Shown here: piece after piece, positions 29,453 through 38,704 of the stretch
Numbering within the stretch: the first letter of the stretch is position 1
Layout: every line of letters begins with the position of its first letter
NCBI RefSeq assembly: GCF_034314045.1
Contig: NZ_JAVIWL010000001.1
Span: 1,116,001-1,180,000 of the forward strand
DNA: 64,000 nt
DNA from: Glaciimonas sp. CA11.2
GTDB lineage: Bacteria; Pseudomonadota; Gammaproteobacteria; Burkholderiales; Burkholderiaceae_D
Direction: 5' to 3'
The notes under the pieces: generated by a model
What the model saw: only the letters and a program-made list of their open reading frames with translations
Databases searched by the model: none
What the model was told of the DNA's origin: nothing
Program-made: the position numbers and the translations under genes

Positions 29453-29678
29453 TGCGCGCACCTCAGGTAGGATTGTTAATCATTCATATTAATAACTGAT
29501 TATTACGGGACACGCCCAGTATTGTTAGATACACTTTTGCTTTAGTTGAAAAACTGTATTGCTCGGACAAAGTGTTTTTAGGTTGCTTTTTTAATACCTT
29601 TTCTGCCTCGCTCTTTGGACTGCGCAATTATTGTCGAACTAGTTGTCGAAATTTTATCTAAAATCGCCAGGAATTGTC
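29453..29678. promoter_or_regulatory. Divergent control region, aminotransferase / MocR regulator
   Basis: 226 bases shared by two divergent genes. It contains TAATCA (29477-29482) and TGATTA (29497-29502) as an inverted pair, and TTGTTAGATACA further right. These are possible operator parts for the MocR protein, but the match to any known consensus is not established. Confidence 0.35.
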
Positions 29679-31097
29679 ATGAAACAAGCACGCGCCAAAT
29701 CCATCCAGTTATCGCTGGACCGCGCTTCCCCCATCGGTTTGGTCGATCAGATTGCCACGAATCTTGCGCAATTAATTGCCCAAGGCATGCTCCGTTCAGG
29801 CGAACAGTTACCATCCGTACGCCAATTCGGTATTGATCAGGGCATTGGAACGTCAACGGTCGTGGAAGCCTATGAACGGCTTGTAGCGCGCGGCTTGGTG
29901 GCGGCGCGCCGTGGCGCTGGCTTTTTCATCGCTTATCAATCCACGCAGACACAACCAATACCCACCTTTAATCCGCCTGAGCCGGTGATCGATTCTGCCT
30001 GGTTGTTATCCGAAATGTTTGCAGATGAGCGTGTTCCGATCAAAGCGGGATGCGGATGGTTGCCGGGAAAATGGCTGGACGACGATGGTCTGCATCAGGC
30101 CGAACGGCGCATCATCCGAGCGCCTGGCGCGCAGCAAGTTGGCTACGGTCATCCTTACGGCTATGCGCCACTACGGCTGACTATTAGTCAATTTTTGGCA
30201 CAATGGTCGCTTGAGGTGCCGATTGACCACATCCTTACGACACATGGCGCGACGCAAGCGCTTGATCTGATTATCAGAACTATGGTCAAGCGCGGTGATA
30301 CCGTGTTGGTCGACGATCCTAGTTATTGTAATTTAATCGCGATGTTGAGGATGGCGGATGTGAACGTGATCGGCATCCCGCGCACACCAAGCGGGGTTAA
30401 TACCGAGCAACTGGAGATATTAGCCAGGACACATAAACCCGTGTTGTACTTCACGACCAGTGTGTTGCACAATCCAACGGGCACTTCCTATACGCCCGCT
30501 TGTGCCATGAGGGTTTTGCAGGCGGCAGAGCGAAACGGATTTTGGGTGGTCGAGGACGATATTTTTCGGGAGTTAGGCCAACCAAACGATCCGATGCTGG
30601 CCGCGCTTGATGGCTTGCAGCGGGTGATCTACGTTGGTAGCTTTTCCAAAACAGTCGCACCTTCGCTTCGACTGGGATACATCGCCTGCCAGCGTGAATT
30701 AGCGCGACAATTGGTCCATACCAAAATGGTACTTACACTCACTAACTCGGAAATTACCGAGCGGTTGGTACACAGCGCATTGACTGAAGGTCATCACCGT
30801 CGTCACGTTGAGAACCTTTCTGCCGCTTTGTTAAATGCGCAAGCGCGCGTCAATGCGCGACTGATCGAAGCTGGATTGACGCCATTTGCCACACCACGCG
30901 GGGGTATGTTTTCTTGGGCAAAATTTGAACATACTGATTTATCGGCCCGTGATATTGCCGACCTTGCCCGACAAAAAGGAATTTGGCTTGCGCCGGGAGA
31001 CTTTTTTCATCTAGCTGCACCAGCGCAACCTTGGTTTCGCTTCAACGTAGCGTATTCAGACGTGCCTGAATTGGTGAGTTTCTTCCAGAGCATTTAA
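29679..31097 (+). CDS. MocR/PdxR-type GntR regulator with aminotransferase domain
   Basis: 472 residues from the ATG at 29679, chosen for the AGGA at 29669-29672; the open frame begins 12 codons earlier at a TTG. An N-terminal winged helix (about 15-80) has the GntR pattern LIAQGMLRSGEQLPSVRQFG. It is joined to a class I aminotransferase-like domain with YVGSFSKTVAPSLRLGY holding the PLP lysine. Such proteins sense PLP-amino acid adducts. Divergent position suggests control of the omega-aminotransferase gene. Confidence 0.93.
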   Translation: MKQARAKSIQLSLDRASPIGLVDQIATNLAQLIAQGMLRSGEQLPSVRQFGIDQGIGTSTVVEAYERLVARGLVAARRGAGFFIAYQSTQTQPIPTFNPPEPVIDSAWLLSEMFADERVPIKAGCGWLPGKWLDDDGLHQAERRIIRAPGAQQVGYGHPYGYAPLRLTISQFLAQWSLEVPIDHILTTHGATQALDLIIRTMVKRGDTVLVDDPSYCNLIAMLRMADVNVIGIPRTPSGVNTEQLEILARTHKPVLYFTTSVLHNPTGTSYTPACAMRVLQAAERNGFWVVEDDIFRELGQPNDPMLAALDGLQRVIYVGSFSKTVAPSLRLGYIACQRELARQLVHTKMVLTLTNSEITERLVHSALTEGHHRRHVENLSAALLNAQARVNARLIEAGLTPFATPRGGMFSWAKFEHTDLSARDIADLARQKGIWLAPGDFFHLAAPAQPWFRFNVAYSDVPELVSFFQSI

Positions 31098-31155
31098 GCT
31101 TGAGGCACGCATTGACGCATTACCTCTTTTCCCATCATACAAGCAGGTAAAAATA

Positions 31156-31195
31156 ATAAAAAACCGCGTGCAATTTCTCGCAGACGGTTTTTTAT
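31156..31195. terminator. Bidirectional terminator between the MocR and Tim44-like genes
   Basis: ATAAAAAACCG pairs with CGGTTTTTTAT, with an inner TGC/GCA pairing and an 8-base loop. A and T runs on both sides let it serve both convergent genes. Confidence 0.85.
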
Positions 31196-31254
31196 TTTCA
31201 GCTCAGCAAGACCTGCGTTCACCGTCAAGTGAGCGCCATCAAAGGTTTTATAAC

Positions 31255-32247
31255 TTAGGCCACTTGCTCTATACCAGCCAAAGTCCATCCACCATTGCCG
31301 TTGATAGGCTTGGTTAGATTCCAGATTTCATTGAACGGCTCTGCCAGTGCTGTTGGATCGTCCTTGATCATGCCCGAGAATTTGACGCCAGCCATGTAGT
31401 CGTTACCAATGGTTTCCAAGCCGAGGAATTCAGCATCAATCGTGATCACGTCCGTCTTGTTGGCCGATTGACCACGTTCCTGTAATTGCATTTTCAATTC
31501 GGCAAACATTTCAGGTGTAGTGAAATCACGGATATCATCGGTATCACCCTTATCCCACGCCGCTTGCAAACGGATAAAGTTGGTTTTTGAATGGCGCACA
31601 AAACCCGCTGTATCGAAATCTGCCGGTACATCAATCGCATTGCTGCCCGCCGCTGAAGATGCGCTTGCAGCGCCAAAAGCAGTGCCAGTCGTTGCACCGG
31701 TACTGGTTGGCGCATCAAATGTGTTTGAGTCAAATGTGGTCTTTTGCGCTGGTTCCACATTTGACATACGTGACGCAATTTCCGGCGTAAAGCTTGCGCT
31801 GCGAACGTTATTCATCGGGCCAGATCCGGAGAATGCTGGCTTCATGCCATTGTTGCTATCCATTTTCCGACGCACCATGCGGTAGATGAACATACCCGCC
31901 ACCGCTAACAAGCCCACCATTAAAATAGTGCTGATCATACTGGCCATCGCCCCGCCAAGACCCATGCTCGACAACAACGCACCAAGACCTAAGCCCAACA
32001 ACGCGCCGCCCAGCATTCCTTTCCATGCGCTGGACTTGGCTGCGCCACCAACTGCTGCTGCGGCCGCAGCAGGTGGAGCGGCTTTAGCAGCTGCCTGATT
32101 TTGTGCTGGCGTGGCCTGTTGACGATTCATGCTTTGGGATTTTTTCCCAAACGAACCACCGCCGCCCATACGTTTTGCTTCTACCGATGAAACGCCGACT
32201 GACAACGTCATCGCAACGACCATCAGCGCAATAAACATTTTTTTCAT
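31255..32247 (-). CDS. Tim44-like domain membrane protein
   Basis: 330 residues. A Sec signal with cleavage near VEA-KR (about 24), then a low-complexity region rich in Gly, Ala, Gln and Ser. Two Gly/Ala/Met-rich hydrophobic segments (about 78-125) form a membrane hairpin, and the C-terminal Tim44/MBA1-like domain (about 205-328) has FVRHSKTNFIRLQAAWDKGD. Bacterial members are inner-membrane proteins of unclear function, and the mitochondrial relative anchors Hsp70 at the import pore. The repeated PTSTGATTGTAFGAAS region is low complexity. Confidence 0.9.
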   Translation of the reverse strand: MKKMFIALMVVAMTLSVGVSSVEAKRMGGGGSFGKKSQSMNRQQATPAQNQAAAKAAPPAAAAAAVGGAAKSSAWKGMLGGALLGLGLGALLSSMGLGGAMASMISTILMVGLLAVAGMFIYRMVRRKMDSNNGMKPAFSGSGPMNNVRSASFTPEIASRMSNVEPAQKTTFDSNTFDAPTSTGATTGTAFGAASASSAAGSNAIDVPADFDTAGFVRHSKTNFIRLQAAWDKGDTDDIRDFTTPEMFAELKMQLQERGQSANKTDVITIDAEFLGLETIGNDYMAGVKFSGMIKDDPTALAEPFNEIWNLTKPINGNGGWTLAGIEQVA

Positions 32248-32644
32248 GCTAACTCCCGAGATTTAAATCAGTGTGAAATAGGGCCACTTGAAGGGCCATA
32301 CTCGCTAAAAACTTCCTGACTTTCCTCGCTTAGCGGTTGTTACCCACGTAAGCTAGTCTGCCATCAGGTGAAAATCTTGCAATTAATTGACAATGCAAAT
32401 AACAACGTAGCGCCCCTTGCGACCTTTAACTCACCATTGCACTAAACACTAATTGATGCGACCGGATGATGAAACCAGGTGGCGTACATTAGCGGCTGCG
32501 CGAACGTGTAGCGACAAGCAGGATCGCAGAACAACTAAAAATGAAGATTTACAGAAATAGAGCGTGAAATATACGCATTAAGCCGATAACAATTCGGCCA
32601 ACGCATATTGCTGACTAACCGAAAACGCAGTTAGCCAACAGTGT
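32248..32644. other. 397-base stretch without a gene
   Basis: Only very short frames without Shine-Dalgarno were seen. The promoter for the Tim44-like gene should lie near 32260-32330. No repeat or hairpin stands out. Confidence 0.4.
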
Positions 32645-33028
32645 TTATGCTCGAGGTGGAGGAGAAATGAGGGGTAAGAAAGGCGGTTCACGCATGCCGT
32701 CATTGCCGTGCGCCGCGGCTAACGGAGATGAATTTGGTCTGAAGTTGAAGCCAAGTGCTGGCACTGGTTCGTCGCTCAGGTCGGCATGCAAATTGAGTTC
32801 AGCTGAATCTTCATCATCACCGAACGAGCAACAATCTTCACTCATGCTTTTTTGATACGCCATCACATCGGCGATATCAAGAAATTGCGATTGTTGCTGT
32901 AGCTGCTCATGTTGTACCAATGCATGATTGTCTTGCGCCAGTGCGAACTTAATATGCGCGTCTACACCGCTTGCAAATACTTGCATAGGCAGCAAAAACG
33001 TCAAGAAAAGTATCAACACTCGGATCAT
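32645..33028 (-). CDS. Small exported protein, CzcI-like in layout
   Basis: 127 residues from the ATG at 33028 (a TTG four codons upstream is also possible; neither has a good Shine-Dalgarno). A signal peptide MIRVLILFLTFLLPMQVFA is followed by a hydrophilic mature part. That part has several His, Gln and acidic residues, a Cys-Cys pair in SEDCCSFGDDED, and a Pro-rich end FLPLISPPPRA. The plan recalls the small CzcI-type proteins of metal-efflux loci, but no efflux genes are present, so this is only a resemblance. It is divergent from the response regulator gene. Confidence 0.6.
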   Translation of the reverse strand: MIRVLILFLTFLLPMQVFASGVDAHIKFALAQDNHALVQHEQLQQQSQFLDIADVMAYQKSMSEDCCSFGDDEDSAELNLHADLSDEPVPALGFNFRPNSSPLAAAHGNDGMREPPFLPLISPPPRA

Positions 33029-33421
33029 GAATAATCGCAATAATAAATTTCAAAGGAACAACTTCTTTATTATACCAAAAGTGCCGGGTCGTCGCCTCAA
33101 TCGGCCGCACCATTAGCCACTTACCCCAAATCTCAGATTAATTTGTGAATAAAGTGCACGCTAAAGATACACTCAGTAACCGATGGTCTTAAATAGTTAC
33201 AACGCTTGCCGCTATGGCGGAAACGCCCTAGACTATGCTTGAGACAAAAGTAACAATAAAGTAACAAGTATTATTAGCAACGCGCAACCGAAAACACTGA
33301 CCGACGCTGAATGTAGCCGACGAATAAAGCCCAGAATGTAAGCCGACGACGATAGCTGCTGAAAACAATCATAACCAGCGCCATATCCCGATCATAGAAC
33401 ATCCAAAAGGCAAACTTAGCC
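33029..33421. other. Divergent region before the two-component system
   Basis: About 390 bases with no gene. It should hold the promoters of the small exported protein and of the response regulator. ACAAAAGTAACAATAAAGTAACAAG (33243 onward) carries a direct repeat AAAGTAACAA, a possible regulator-binding site. Confidence 0.4.
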
Positions 33422-34138
33422 ATGCGTATTTTACTCGCTGAAGATGATAGTGTTTTAGCCGACGGACTCACCCGTTCATTACGCCAATCCGGTTACGCGA
33501 CCGACTGCGTGCTGAACGGTATGGAAGCTGACTCGGCATTATCGACACAAGATTTCGATCTGTTGATCCTTGATTTAGGACTGCCGAAAATGGCTGGTCT
33601 GGAAGTACTACGCCGCCTGCGCGCACGTAACTCACGTTTGCCGGTGCTGATATTAACCGCAGCAGACTCCATCGAACAGCGCGTCAAAGGGCTTGATCTG
33701 GGCGCCGATGATTACATGGCCAAGCCATTTGCGCTCTCGGAACTCGAAGCGCGCGTGCGCGCGCTTACGCGCAGAGGTGCTGGCGGTGGCCCGACCGTGA
33801 TCAAACATGGTCCGTTATCTTACGATCAGGTTGGCCGGATCGCCTATATCAGCGATCAGATGCTGGATTTATCCGCGCGAGAAATCGGATTACTGGAAGT
33901 GTTGCTGCAACGGACCGGTCGTCTGGTATCGAAGGAACAGTTGGTCGATCACTTGTGTGAGTGGGGTGAAGAAGTCAGCAATAATGCCATTGAAGTCTAC
34001 GTACACCGGTTACGCAAAAAAATCGAAGTCGGCGGTGTGCGGATTGCGACTGTGCGCGGATTGGGTTATTGCCTCGAAAAAATTGCTGAGGTGCCTGCCC
34101 CGCAAACGCCGCCAGCTACCTTCTCCAGTACAAAATAA
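33422..34138 (+). CDS. OmpR-family response regulator
   Basis: 238 residues. Receiver domain (1-115) with acidic pocket EDD (7-9), phosphoacceptor Asp51 in LLILDLGLP, Thr79 and Lys101. A winged-helix DNA-binding domain (about 128-222) ends in the usual RLRKKIE...VRGLGYCLE. It lies 9 bases before the sensor kinase gene and is probably co-transcribed. It is of the QseB/TctD subgroup by sequence pattern, with a Pro-rich tail. Likely targets are the transporter genes downstream. Confidence 0.95.
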   Translation: MRILLAEDDSVLADGLTRSLRQSGYATDCVLNGMEADSALSTQDFDLLILDLGLPKMAGLEVLRRLRARNSRLPVLILTAADSIEQRVKGLDLGADDYMAKPFALSELEARVRALTRRGAGGGPTVIKHGPLSYDQVGRIAYISDQMLDLSAREIGLLEVLLQRTGRLVSKEQLVDHLCEWGEEVSNNAIEVYVHRLRKKIEVGGVRIATVRGLGYCLEKIAEVPAPQTPPATFSSTK

Positions 34139-34147
34139 TTTCCTCAG

Positions 34148-35746
34148 ATGCGTGACGACCAAATCATGGCCGCGCAGGCTTCCAGCATACCCCTCTCGGA
34201 TCGGGATCATATAGTCGAATCCGAGATCGGTCTCGATCTCGGATTCGACCCGAGCGTGGCGTTAGAAAGTGAATCGAAAGAACGCATTCAACGCTCACTA
34301 TTCGGCGAGATTCTTGACTGGATGTTGGTGCCATTGCTATTACTATGGCCGATGAGTATCGCCATCACGTATTTAGTGGCTAAGTCCATTGCCAACCAGC
34401 CATTTGACCGCGCATTGGATGATAGCGTCACAGTCTTATCACAACAGGTTAGTCAAGCCAACGGTAAGGTCGTTACCCGCTTATCGGGTGCAGCGCGCGA
34501 TTTTTTGCGTGCCGATGATATCGACAATATCTATTTTTTGATCACCGGCCCCAAGGGTGAATATGTCGACGGCGACCGGGAAATGCCAGCGATTGCCCCG
34601 GATGAGGATCCACCGCATGCAGGCACCGTACAATTTCATAATGGATCGATGCATGGCACCGACGTGCGGGTGGCGTACACGTATGTCGATTTGCGTAACG
34701 ATGCAGCTAGCGCCAACATCAATGATCCGGCGCCGCCGATGGCGTTGGTGCAAGTAGGGGAAACGCTGGAAAAACGTGCACAGTTAGCCAATGAAATCAT
34801 CAAGGGAGTGATCTTGCCGCAGTTTTTGATTCTGCCGATCGCACTCGCACTCGTCTGGTTTGCCTTGTCGCGCGGTTTATCACCGCTATCCGAATTGCAG
34901 CAACGGATAAGAGCTCGACGACCTGATGACTTAAGCCCCATTGATTCCGGTCAGGTTCCCGAGGAAATATCGCCTTTAGTACGCTCGCTCAACGACATGC
35001 TCTCACGTCTTTCACAGACGATACAAACCCAAAAACGTTTTATCGCTGACGCCGCGCATCAAATGAAAACGCCGTTGGCGGGCATGCGCATGCAATCCGA
35101 ACTGGCGCTGCGCCAAACGGACGGTCACGATATTCGTCGGTCCCTTGAGCAATTGGCGAAGAGTTCAGATTCTGCCACGCGCCTTGTAAATCAACTGCTC
35201 TCGTTAGCGCGTGCAGAAAATCAAACCCAGGAAAATACCGCTCTCATTCCTATTGAATTGTCAGAGTTGGCACGCAACGTCGTGGGCGACTGGGTACAAG
35301 CATCGTTTACACAGCGTATCGATCTGGGCTTCGAAGAAGCGCCACAACCTCTCCTTGTCATCGGCAATCCAATGATGCTGCGAGAGTTGATGAGCAATTT
35401 GATTGATAACGCGTTGCATTACACGCCGCCAGAAGGCCACGTGACGGTGCGCATTCGTGCCGGAGAAAATAAGCAAGAGGCAATTCTGGAAGTAGAAGAT
35501 ACCGGCCCAGGTATCCCGCCAGCGGAGCGTGAACGTGTGTTCGAGCGTTTCTATCGCATACTTGACAGCAATCGGAGCGGAAGCGGTTTAGGGCTCGCTA
35601 TCGTGCGGGAAATAGCCCAACAACATGACGCTGACGTCAGTATTTTTTACAATCCTCGTTGCGACGATCAAAAGCTGCCAGGGTGTTTATTTCGCGTCAC
35701 ATTCAAGCAAACTTCCCCAGCTAATTTTCGTGATGAATATCGCTAA
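34148..35746 (+). CDS. TctE-like sensor histidine kinase
   Basis: 532 residues. About 55 cytoplasmic residues precede the first membrane helix (DWMLVPLLLLWPMSIAITYL). The periplasmic sensor region of the 2CSK_N/TctE type starts near NQPFDRALDDSV, and a second helix is near 222-240. The H-box is RFIADAAHQMKTPLAGMR (His near 304), the N-box NLIDNALHYTPPEG, with G-boxes DTGPGIPP and GSGLGLAIV. Relatives sense tricarboxylates or related acids. The gene has a perfect 16-bp inverted repeat in its 5' coding part (34214-34249). Confidence 0.94.
   Translation: MRDDQIMAAQASSIPLSDRDHIVESEIGLDLGFDPSVALESESKERIQRSLFGEILDWMLVPLLLLWPMSIAITYLVAKSIANQPFDRALDDSVTVLSQQVSQANGKVVTRLSGAARDFLRADDIDNIYFLITGPKGEYVDGDREMPAIAPDEDPPHAGTVQFHNGSMHGTDVRVAYTYVDLRNDAASANINDPAPPMALVQVGETLEKRAQLANEIIKGVILPQFLILPIALALVWFALSRGLSPLSELQQRIRARRPDDLSPIDSGQVPEEISPLVRSLNDMLSRLSQTIQTQKRFIADAAHQMKTPLAGMRMQSELALRQTDGHDIRRSLEQLAKSSDSATRLVNQLLSLARAENQTQENTALIPIELSELARNVVGDWVQASFTQRIDLGFEEAPQPLLVIGNPMMLRELMSNLIDNALHYTPPEGHVTVRIRAGENKQEAILEVEDTGPGIPPAERERVFERFYRILDSNRSGSGLGLAIVREIAQQHDADVSIFYNPRCDDQKLPGCLFRVTFKQTSPANFRDEYR
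34214..34249 (+). repeat. Perfect 16-bp inverted repeat inside the kinase gene
   Basis: GTCGAATCCGAGATCG (34214-34229) is followed after GTCT by its exact reverse complement (34234-34249). It lies 66 bases into the coding region, in the variable N-terminal tail of the kinase, and would form a very stable mRNA hairpin. Confidence 0.85.
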
Positions 35747-36009
35747 AAGCGTATTGCAGTTTAGCGGTTGCGTGAGTAAAAAATATGATTAAAAAGCCAG
35801 TGTAAGAAGTCTGTAATACAGGAAAAAATAAGCAGAGGAAAGTCGCAAGTCAGTAGAAAATAAGCACAGAAAATGTTAAATAAATGCAGCTTACTGCCTC
35901 CGCAATCTTGAGGTTCAAAGGTAAAGGAGCTGCATAAAAAGTCCCTTAAAGTACTCGCCAGATTGTAGCGCGTTCAATGTTTTTGATTCTTTGATTGTTG
36001 ACTAAAACC

Positions 36010-36342
36010 ATGGCCCAATCCGTCCCTCAGAATATCGCTGCTCGCAATGCCAGACACTGGCGCAGGACCAAAAAACTGACTTTCAGCCTGTTACTGATTT
36101 GGTTTTCGGTCACGTTTCTTGTGATTTTCTTTGCGCGAGAATTATCAAGCGTTACCGTGTTCGGATGGCCCTTATCTTTTTATATGGCCGCACAAGGATT
36201 GGTCGTGATTTACCTCCTACTCGTCGGTATATATACCTGGCAAATGGGACGATTTGACCGTGATGCCGATATGACTTTGCCCGATCCAAAGCTGCGCGCA
36301 ATGAAGTCGTCTCAACTGGCTGAACTCAATAATGAAAAGTAA
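36010..36342 (+). CDS. DUF4212 small subunit of a sodium:solute symporter
   Basis: 110 residues from the ATG at 36010 (a TTG at 35995 is possible). Two membrane helices: LTFSLLLIWFSVTFLVIFF and a second around FYMAAQGLVVIYLLLVGIY, then a short charged tail. DUF4212 proteins are always next to VC_2705-type symporters and are thought to form a two-part transporter. The end overlaps the symporter start by 11 bases. Confidence 0.92.
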   Translation: MAQSVPQNIAARNARHWRRTKKLTFSLLLIWFSVTFLVIFFARELSSVTVFGWPLSFYMAAQGLVVIYLLLVGIYTWQMGRFDRDADMTLPDPKLRAMKSSQLAELNNEK

Positions 36343-38383
36343 GTCATTCTTATCGCGTTTGACGCGCTATTACGCTTGGTACACCGCAGGCTTCATTGGC
36401 TTTCTGATCATTCTCGCCATCCTCGAAAAAGAAGGATTTCCACGCTCCTGGATTGGTTATATGTTCATGTTCGCTACCATCGCCCTGTATGCGGGCATTG
36501 GCGTCGTTAGCCGGACATCCGACGTGTCGGAATATTACGTTGCGGGAAGACGTGTACCGGGAATTTTTAACGGCATGGCAACGGCTGCCGACTGGATTTC
36601 GGCAGCAACTTTCATCAGCTTGGCCGGGGGCTTATATTTGCAGGGCTTTGATGGTCTCGCCTATATCATTGGCTGGACCGGCGGCTACTGTCTGGTTGCG
36701 CTCCTCATTGCGCCTTATTTACGCAAATTCGGTCAGTACACTATTCCGGACTTTTTGGCCGCACGCTACAGCGGCCGCATTGGTGGTCGGTATGGCGGCA
36801 ATCCAGTTCGCATTTTGGCGGTAATCGCCACTGTACTCATCTCATTTACATACGTGGTGGCACAAATTTATGGTGTCGGACTTATCACGTCGCGCTTCAC
36901 TGGCGTCGATTTTTCCGTTGGCATTTTTCTCGGTCTTGCCAGCATTTTGGTTTGTTCATTTTTAGGTGGAATGCGCGCGATTACGTGGACGCAAGTGGCG
37001 CAGTACATCATCATTCTTTTTGCCTACTTGATTCCCGTCATCTGGCTATCAGCCAAACATACACATAATCCAATTCCGCAATTTGCATATGGCTCGGTCA
37101 TGACGCAATTAAGCAATATTGAAAAAACGTTGAGCGATGATCCCAAAGAATTAGAGGTGCGGAGTATTTACAAAGCACGTGCCGAAGCATTCGACAAGCG
37201 CTTGAACAATTTGCCTCAATCCTGGACGCAAGGTCGGATCGAAGCACAGCGCGAACTTAAAGCCTTAAAACATAGCAGTGACACTTCGCTGATCGACATT
37301 CGCGTTGCCAATCGTAAGTTGAGCGAATATCCAAAATCACCGGAAGAAGCCCAGCAGAGATGGAGAGATGCCAAAGCCCTCAATCTGGCGCACGCCGAGC
37401 CACCCACGCCACAAGCAACCCCATTTCCGGGCAAGGATAAAGAAGCATCGGATATTAAACGTAACAACTTTTTGGCAGTAGTGTTTTGCCTGATGCTAGG
37501 GACAGCCGCATTGCCGCATGTGTTGATGCGCTACTACACCACGCCATCGGTACAAGAAACGCGTAAATCGGTTTTCTGGACGCTGTTTTTTATTTTATTG
37601 ATCTACCTGACGGTCCCTGCTTTAGCGGTATTGGTCAAGTACGACATCTATACTTCATTGGTCGGGACCGAGTACGCGCATCTACCAAACTGGGTGTCGT
37701 ATTGGGCCAATATCGACAAAACTAATCCGCTGGTCAGCATCATCGACCTGAATCATGATGGTATCGTACAGTTATCGGAAATATCGCTGGACGGTGACAT
37801 GATCGTATTGGCGACACCAGAAATTGCCGGATTGCCCTATTTCATTTCAGGATTGGTTGCTGCGGGCGGTTTAGCAGCAGCGCTATCCACTGCCGATGGC
37901 CTGCTTTTAACGATCTCTAACGCGCTATCACACGACGTTTATTACAAAATGATTGATCCGGTGGCCTCCACACAAAAGCGCGTTACGATTTCCAAATTGC
38001 TGCTACTCGTCGTGGCGTTGCTGGCGGCTTATACCGCGTCGTTAAAACCCGGCGATATTTTGTCTATGGTTGGAGCGGCATTCTCACTCGCCGGTTCGGC
38101 ACTTTTCCCCGCGCTCATGCTTGGTGTATTTTGGAAAAGAGCCAATCAACACGGTGCCATTGCCGGGATCATTGCCGGATTCGGCATGTGCGTGTTTTAC
38201 ATGTTGCACACCCTTCCTGCATTGGGCGGGTCCGTCACGGGGCAGTGGTTTCACATTGCTCCCATCTCAGCTGGCGTTTTTGGCGTCCCAGCTGGATTGC
38301 TGACGATGATAGTCGTCAGCTTACTGACACCACCACCGGATGCACGCACGATGGCGTTGGTCGATTATATTCGTGCGCCTTGA
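36332..38383 (+). CDS. Sodium:solute symporter, VC_2705 subfamily (ActP-like)
   Basis: 683 residues, a member of the SSS family with about 13 membrane helices. The family signature is seen as TAADWISAATFISLAGGLYLQG and GGLAAALSTADGLLLTISNA. A hydrophilic insert of roughly 120 residues (about 255-375) with coiled-coil character separates helices. A loop near residue 472 reads DLNHDGIVQLSE, a full EF-hand consensus. Relatives carry acetate and other short acids. With the TctE-like sensor upstream, an organic acid is the probable substrate, which is inference. Confidence 0.93.
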   Translation: MKSKSFLSRLTRYYAWYTAGFIGFLIILAILEKEGFPRSWIGYMFMFATIALYAGIGVVSRTSDVSEYYVAGRRVPGIFNGMATAADWISAATFISLAGGLYLQGFDGLAYIIGWTGGYCLVALLIAPYLRKFGQYTIPDFLAARYSGRIGGRYGGNPVRILAVIATVLISFTYVVAQIYGVGLITSRFTGVDFSVGIFLGLASILVCSFLGGMRAITWTQVAQYIIILFAYLIPVIWLSAKHTHNPIPQFAYGSVMTQLSNIEKTLSDDPKELEVRSIYKARAEAFDKRLNNLPQSWTQGRIEAQRELKALKHSSDTSLIDIRVANRKLSEYPKSPEEAQQRWRDAKALNLAHAEPPTPQATPFPGKDKEASDIKRNNFLAVVFCLMLGTAALPHVLMRYYTTPSVQETRKSVFWTLFFILLIYLTVPALAVLVKYDIYTSLVGTEYAHLPNWVSYWANIDKTNPLVSIIDLNHDGIVQLSEISLDGDMIVLATPEIAGLPYFISGLVAAGGLAAALSTADGLLLTISNALSHDVYYKMIDPVASTQKRVTISKLLLLVVALLAAYTASLKPGDILSMVGAAFSLAGSALFPALMLGVFWKRANQHGAIAGIIAGFGMCVFYMLHTLPALGGSVTGQWFHIAPISAGVFGVPAGLLTMIVVSLLTPPPDARTMALVDYIRAP

Positions 38384-38463
38384 AGCGCTGCGAGCAGCCA
38401 AGCGATCTTGCTGGGAGGGAATGATTTCCCCTTAAGCAAATTGTTACCATAAACATCAGCTAT

Positions 38464-38480
38464 CTGGCACGGGAATTGCT
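38464..38480 (+). promoter_or_regulatory. Sigma-54-type promoter
   Basis: CTGGCACGGGAATTGCT matches the -24/-12 consensus TGGCAC-N5-TTGC exactly. It lies 225 bases upstream of the cupin gene and 80 bases behind the symporter stop. No enhancer site was identified and no RpoN activator gene is in the window, so this rests on the sequence match. Confidence 0.6.
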
Positions 38481-38641
38481 AGACAAAAAGAGTAATTTCT
38501 ATCATCTCAATCGTCATTTCGAGCGCCGCTTGAAGGCGATTCAGGAGTAAAGTTACTACTGAAATTTTATTACGAGTATGTGTTGTATGTAGCTGTTAAA
38601 GTCACTCTACAACAGTCCATGCGACCGATTTATCAATGGTC

Positions 38642-38667
38642 ACCATGACATTGATTGTCGTCATGGT
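38642..38667 (+). other. Hairpin in the cupin mRNA leader
   Basis: ACCATGAC pairs perfectly with GTCATGGT around a 10-base loop, about 25 bases before the Shine-Dalgarno AAAGGACAG of the cupin gene. It may be a dyad operator or an mRNA structure. Confidence 0.4.
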
Positions 38668-38704
38668 CGTGTTTAATTCGTATTTTGCATGAAAGGACAG
38701 TGCA

